Shown: one piece after another, positions 61,532 to 64,000 of the stretch
How the letters are laid out: each line of letters starts with the position of its first letter
Numbering within the stretch: position 1 is the stretch's first letter
NCBI GenBank assembly: GCA_963707975.1
Contig: OY970177.1
Coordinates: 620,001-684,000, forward strand
Source: CAVVXX01 sp963707975
Lineage (GTDB): Bacteria > Pseudomonadota > Alphaproteobacteria > Micropepsales > Micropepsaceae
Length of the DNA: 64,000 nucleotides
Reading direction: 5' to 3'
The notes under the pieces: generated by a model
Database searches by the model: none
Told to the model about the DNA's origin: nothing
The model's input: the letters and a program-made list of their open reading frames with translations, nothing else
Program-made: the position numbers and the translations under genes

Positions 61532-62285
61532 TCCATGGCGGGCGAGCGTGCTCACGCTCTTTCCGGAAATGTTTCCAGGGCCCTTGGGCGTGTCGCTGGT
61601 GGGAAGCGCGCTCAAGGAAAAGAAATGGGCGCTTCAAACGCACGACATCCGCGCCCATGGCATTGGAAAACATCGCACTGTAGACGACAAGCCAGCGGGA
61701 GGCGGGCCCGGCATGGTGATGCGCGCCGGTGTGGCAGCCGCGGCAATCGATGCCGTGCTGGCCAACGACAAAACCATGCGGCCGCTGATTTATCTGAGCC
61801 CGCGCGGGGCGCCCCTAACCCAAAAGCGCGTGCGTGAACTTGCTGGCGGTCATGGCGTGATCCTGTTCTGCGGTCGCTTCGAGGGGCTCGACGAGCGCGC
61901 GATCAAGGCGCGCCACATGGAGGAAATTTCCATCGGCGATTTCGTCCTCGCCGGTGGCGAAATCGCGGCCATGGCGCTCATCGAGGCCTGCGTGCGCCTC
62001 ATGCCGGGCGTGCTGGGCGCGGAAGCCTCGCCAAATGAGGAAAGTTTCGAGCAGGGTCTCTTGGAGTACCCCCATTTTACCCGGCCGCAAGTGTTTGAAA
62101 ATGTGGAGATTCCGGAAGTTCTCGGTTCCGGCCATCACGCCGAGATCGCCCGCTGGCGCATGGCGCAGGCCGAGATGCTTACCAAGCTCCGCCGGCCCGA
62201 TCTCTGGGCCCTCTATGAAAAGCGTACGCGATCCGCTAAGACGCCCGCCTTCCAGGACAAAAGCCCCGAGGGAAAGAAAAAATGA
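61524..62285 (+). CDS. trmD: tRNA (guanine-37-N1)-methyltransferase TrmD
   Basis: TrmD methylates G37 and prevents frameshifting. The 253-residue SPOUT-class protein has the knot motifs DDKPAGGGPGMVMRAGV, LIYLSPRGAPLTQ, ILFCGRFEGLDERAI and SIGDFVLAGGEIAAM, and the C-terminal helical domain PHFTRPQVFENVEIPEVL. The start at 61524 overlaps rimM, and the stop overlaps rplS by ATGA. Confidence 0.96.
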   Translation: MNNPWRASVLTLFPEMFPGPLGVSLVGSALKEKKWALQTHDIRAHGIGKHRTVDDKPAGGGPGMVMRAGVAAAAIDAVLANDKTMRPLIYLSPRGAPLTQKRVRELAGGHGVILFCGRFEGLDERAIKARHMEEISIGDFVLAGGEIAAMALIEACVRLMPGVLGAEASPNEESFEQGLLEYPHFTRPQVFENVEIPEVLGSGHHAEIARWRMAQAEMLTKLRRPDLWALYEKRTRSAKTPAFQDKSPEGKKK

Positions 62286-62716
62286 ATATCCTTGAGACCC
62301 TCGAGCAGGAGCAGATGAAGGCCGCCCGCGGCGGCAAGAAGCTGCCCGATTTCCGCCCAGGCGACACGCTGAAGGTGAACGTCAAGGTGGTGGACGTGAC
62401 CTTCGACGAGAAGACCAAGCAGAACAAAACGCGCGAGCGCCTGCAGGCGTTCGAAGGCGTGTGCATCGCGCGCGGCGGCGCGGGGCTCAACGAAAGCTTC
62501 ACGGTACGGAAAATTTCCTACGGCGAGGGCGTGGAACGCGTGTTCCCGGTTTTCAGCCCGCTGGTCGATTCCATCGAAGTGGTGCGCCGCGGCAAGGTGC
62601 GCCGCGCCAAGCTGTATTATTTGCGCGGACGGCGGGGAAAACGCGCTCGCATCGGCGAACGCGCCATGGGCGGCGAAGACATGGGCGAGGCGGAAACCCC
62701 GCCTGCGGAATCGTAA
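62282..62716 (+). CDS. rplS: 50S ribosomal protein L19
   Basis: L19 sits at the 30S-50S interface. The 144-residue protein has the normal core: FRPGDTLKVNVKVVDVTFDEKTK, RLQAFEGVCIARGGAGLNESFTVRKISYGEGVERVFPVFSPLVDSIEV and KLYYLRGRRGKRARI, with a short acidic tail. It overlaps trmD by 4 bp and ends the ffh-rplS cluster; mdh starts 128 bp later. Confidence 0.96.
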   Translation: MNILETLEQEQMKAARGGKKLPDFRPGDTLKVNVKVVDVTFDEKTKQNKTRERLQAFEGVCIARGGAGLNESFTVRKISYGEGVERVFPVFSPLVDSIEVVRRGKVRRAKLYYLRGRRGKRARIGERAMGGEDMGEAETPPAES

Positions 62717-62844
62717 GCCCTTATCATTCAAGTTTCCAATCGTCATGACCGCCCTCGAGGCGGCCATGGCGAGTTTTGGTCTGCTTGCGCAGGCAAATCG
62801 CGCGCGCTACGAACATCGGCGTTTTTCACTGAAAGGATTGCGCC

Positions 62845-63807
62845 ATGCCCCGCAGGAAAATCGCGCTCATCGGCGGCGGCCAGATCGGCGGCACGCTGGC
62901 CCATCTCGTTGCGCTGAAGGAGCTCGGCGACGTCGTTCTTTTCGACATCGTCGAGGGCCTGCCCCAGGGCAAGACGCTCGATATCGCTGAGGCCGGGCCC
63001 ATCGAAGGCTATGACGCCAAATTCAAGGGCACCAATGCTTACGCCGACATCGCGGGCGCCGACGTGGTGATCGTGACGGCGGGCGTGGCGCGCAAGCCCG
63101 GCATGAGCCGCGACGATCTGTTGGGCATCAATCTGAAAGTGATGAGTGCGGTGGGCGACGGCATCAGGGCCCATGCGAAAGACGCTTTCATCATCTGCAT
63201 CACCAATCCGCTCGACGCCATGGTGTGGGCGTTGCGGGAATTTTCTGGCGTGCCGCACAACAAAATGGTGGGCATGGCGGGCGTGCTCGATAGCGCGCGC
63301 TTCCGTCATTTCCTGGCCGAAGAAATGAATGTCTCGGTCGAGGATGTTTCTGCTTTCGTGCTGGGGGGCCACGGCGACACCATGGTGCCGATGCCGCGCT
63401 TCTCGACGGTGGCGGGCGTGCCTTTGCCCGAGCTTGTCAAGATGGGCTGGATTGCCCAAGACCGCATCGACAAAATCATCCAGCGCACACGCGATGGCGG
63501 CGCGGAAGTCATTGCGCTCTTGAAAACCGGCTCGGCTTTCTATGCGCCCGCCGAGGCTGCTATCTCGATGGCGGAATCCTATCTCAAGGACAAGAAGCGT
63601 GTGCTGCCCTGCGCCGCGCATCTGACCGGCCAGTACGGCCTCAAGGATATCTATGTCGGCGTGCCGGTGGTGATCGGGGCAGGCGGGGCCGAGCGCGTGG
63701 TCGAGTTGAAACTGACCGACGACGAACGCGCGGCGCTGATGAAATCGGCGGACTCCGTCAAAGGCCTGATCGAAGCCTGCAAAAAGCTAGAGCCCAAGCT
63801 CGCCTGA
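62845..63807 (+). CDS. mdh: Malate dehydrogenase (LDH-like type)
   Basis: NAD-dependent malate dehydrogenase of the TCA cycle, 320 residues. The cofactor motif is IALIGGGQIGGTLAHLVAL with Asp in DIVEGLPQGKTLD, which favours NAD. The loop GVARKPGMSRDDLLGIN holds substrate-binding Arg residues, ITNPLDAMVW follows, and the catalytic His is in GGHGDTMVPMPRFSTV. This is the LDH-like form usual in alphaproteobacteria. AAGGA lies before the ATG. Its stop overlaps the next gene by 1 bp. Confidence 0.96.
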   Translation: MPRRKIALIGGGQIGGTLAHLVALKELGDVVLFDIVEGLPQGKTLDIAEAGPIEGYDAKFKGTNAYADIAGADVVIVTAGVARKPGMSRDDLLGINLKVMSAVGDGIRAHAKDAFIICITNPLDAMVWALREFSGVPHNKMVGMAGVLDSARFRHFLAEEMNVSVEDVSAFVLGGHGDTMVPMPRFSTVAGVPLPELVKMGWIAQDRIDKIIQRTRDGGAEVIALLKTGSAFYAPAEAAISMAESYLKDKKRVLPCAAHLTGQYGLKDIYVGVPVVIGAGGAERVVELKLTDDERAALMKSADSVKGLIEACKKLEPKLA

Positions 63808-64000
63808 TGCGCGTAGTCCCGCGCCTGGAAACCGAGCGCTTGATTTTGCGCGAATGGCGCGCGGGCGATTTCGAATGGTTCGCGAAGCTTGCGGCCGACG
63901 CGGAAGTGCGCCGCTTCATCGGCGGCGTGCAGAACCGCACCGACGCCTGGCGCACCTTCGCCGCCACCATCGGCCATTGGTATCTGCGCGGCCACGGCTT
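63807..64000 (+). CDS. GNAT family N-acetyltransferase, N-terminal part (cut by window edge)
   Basis: The first 64 codons of a RimJ/RimL-like GNAT protein: LETERLILREWRAGDFEWFAKLAADAEVRRFIGG is the typical opening. The acetyl-CoA-binding motif would lie beyond position 64000. It starts on the last base of the mdh stop, so it is probably cotranscribed with mdh. The substrate is unknown. Confidence 0.85.
   Translation, partial: MRVVPRLETERLILREWRAGDFEWFAKLAADAEVRRFIGGVQNRTDAWRTFAATIGHWYLRGHG

Noticed and set aside
1..64000. CRISPR array or phage-defence module
   Set aside because: I saw no regularly spaced direct repeats with unique spacers and no cas, restriction or retron genes.

Overview
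The window is GC-rich chromosomal DNA from an alphaproteobacterium. The evidence is the divergent fabA-fabB-fabI / irr cluster, an Irr-type iron regulator with an ICE-like operator, the hemC-hemD-mitofilin-hemY gene order, a 1620-residue NAD-glutamate dehydrogenase, the ccmABCD run, a phaR/phbB pair, and several small families (DUF1223, DUF4893, DUF4908, CC0125-type lipoprotein) that I associate with that class. A Rhizomicrobium/Micropepsaceae-like or similar deep lineage is my guess; the window itself does not prove it.

Layout. 1-5.4 kb: rpoD (cut by the window edge) and dnaG, a YqeY protein, divergent carA, and a DUF3052 protein. 5.4-9.3 kb: fatty acid genes fabA-fabB-fabI facing irr across a shared control region. 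9.3-12.5 kb: an acyl-CoA synthetase, a TusA-like fragment and two small envelope proteins. 12.6-16.2 kb: a tetR-hlyD-ABC ATPase-ABC permease operon joined by 4-bp overlaps. 16.2-20.8 kb: CHAP protein, kup, an RlmI-like methyltransferase and a CPBP membrane protease.

20.86-27.29 kb is a small genomic island of visibly lower GC. A 47-bp perfect direct repeat of the 3' part of tRNA-Thr(CGT) flanks it, the classic result of integration into a tRNA 3' end. Its cargo is a Crp/Fnr regulator, a ribbon-helix-helix-like protein, two exported zinc metalloproteases (M13 and metzincin-like) and several decayed or unknown small genes. I see no integrase, so it looks like a fixed remnant.

27.3-34.3 kb: hemY, mitofilin (Mic60), hemD and hemC, divergent tsaD, a 45-residue membrane protein and xth, the last two divided by three evenly spaced palindromes. 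34.3-48.4 kb: CYTH-CHAD protein, the large glutamate dehydrogenase, two envelope proteins, aconitase, a DUF1223 protein and a GGDEF-EAL protein. 48.4-52.8 kb: phaR, a truncated cupin-like fragment, phbB running into ccmABCD (cytochrome c maturation), and a MarR regulator. 53.1-56.7 kb: dapF-mtaB-ftsY-yciB, all overlapping by 4 bp. 56.8-64 kb: an S9 peptidase, palindromic repeats, then ffh-rpsP-rimM-trmD-rplS (protein targeting, ribosome and tRNA maturation), mdh, and the start of a GNAT gene cut by the right edge.

Most of the window is ordinary housekeeping sequence. The points worth a second look are the tRNA-Thr island, the 32-bp-phased operator array before xth, the Irr box between irr and the fatty acid genes, a long proline/glycine-rich insert in the main sigma factor, and several broken or truncated small genes.
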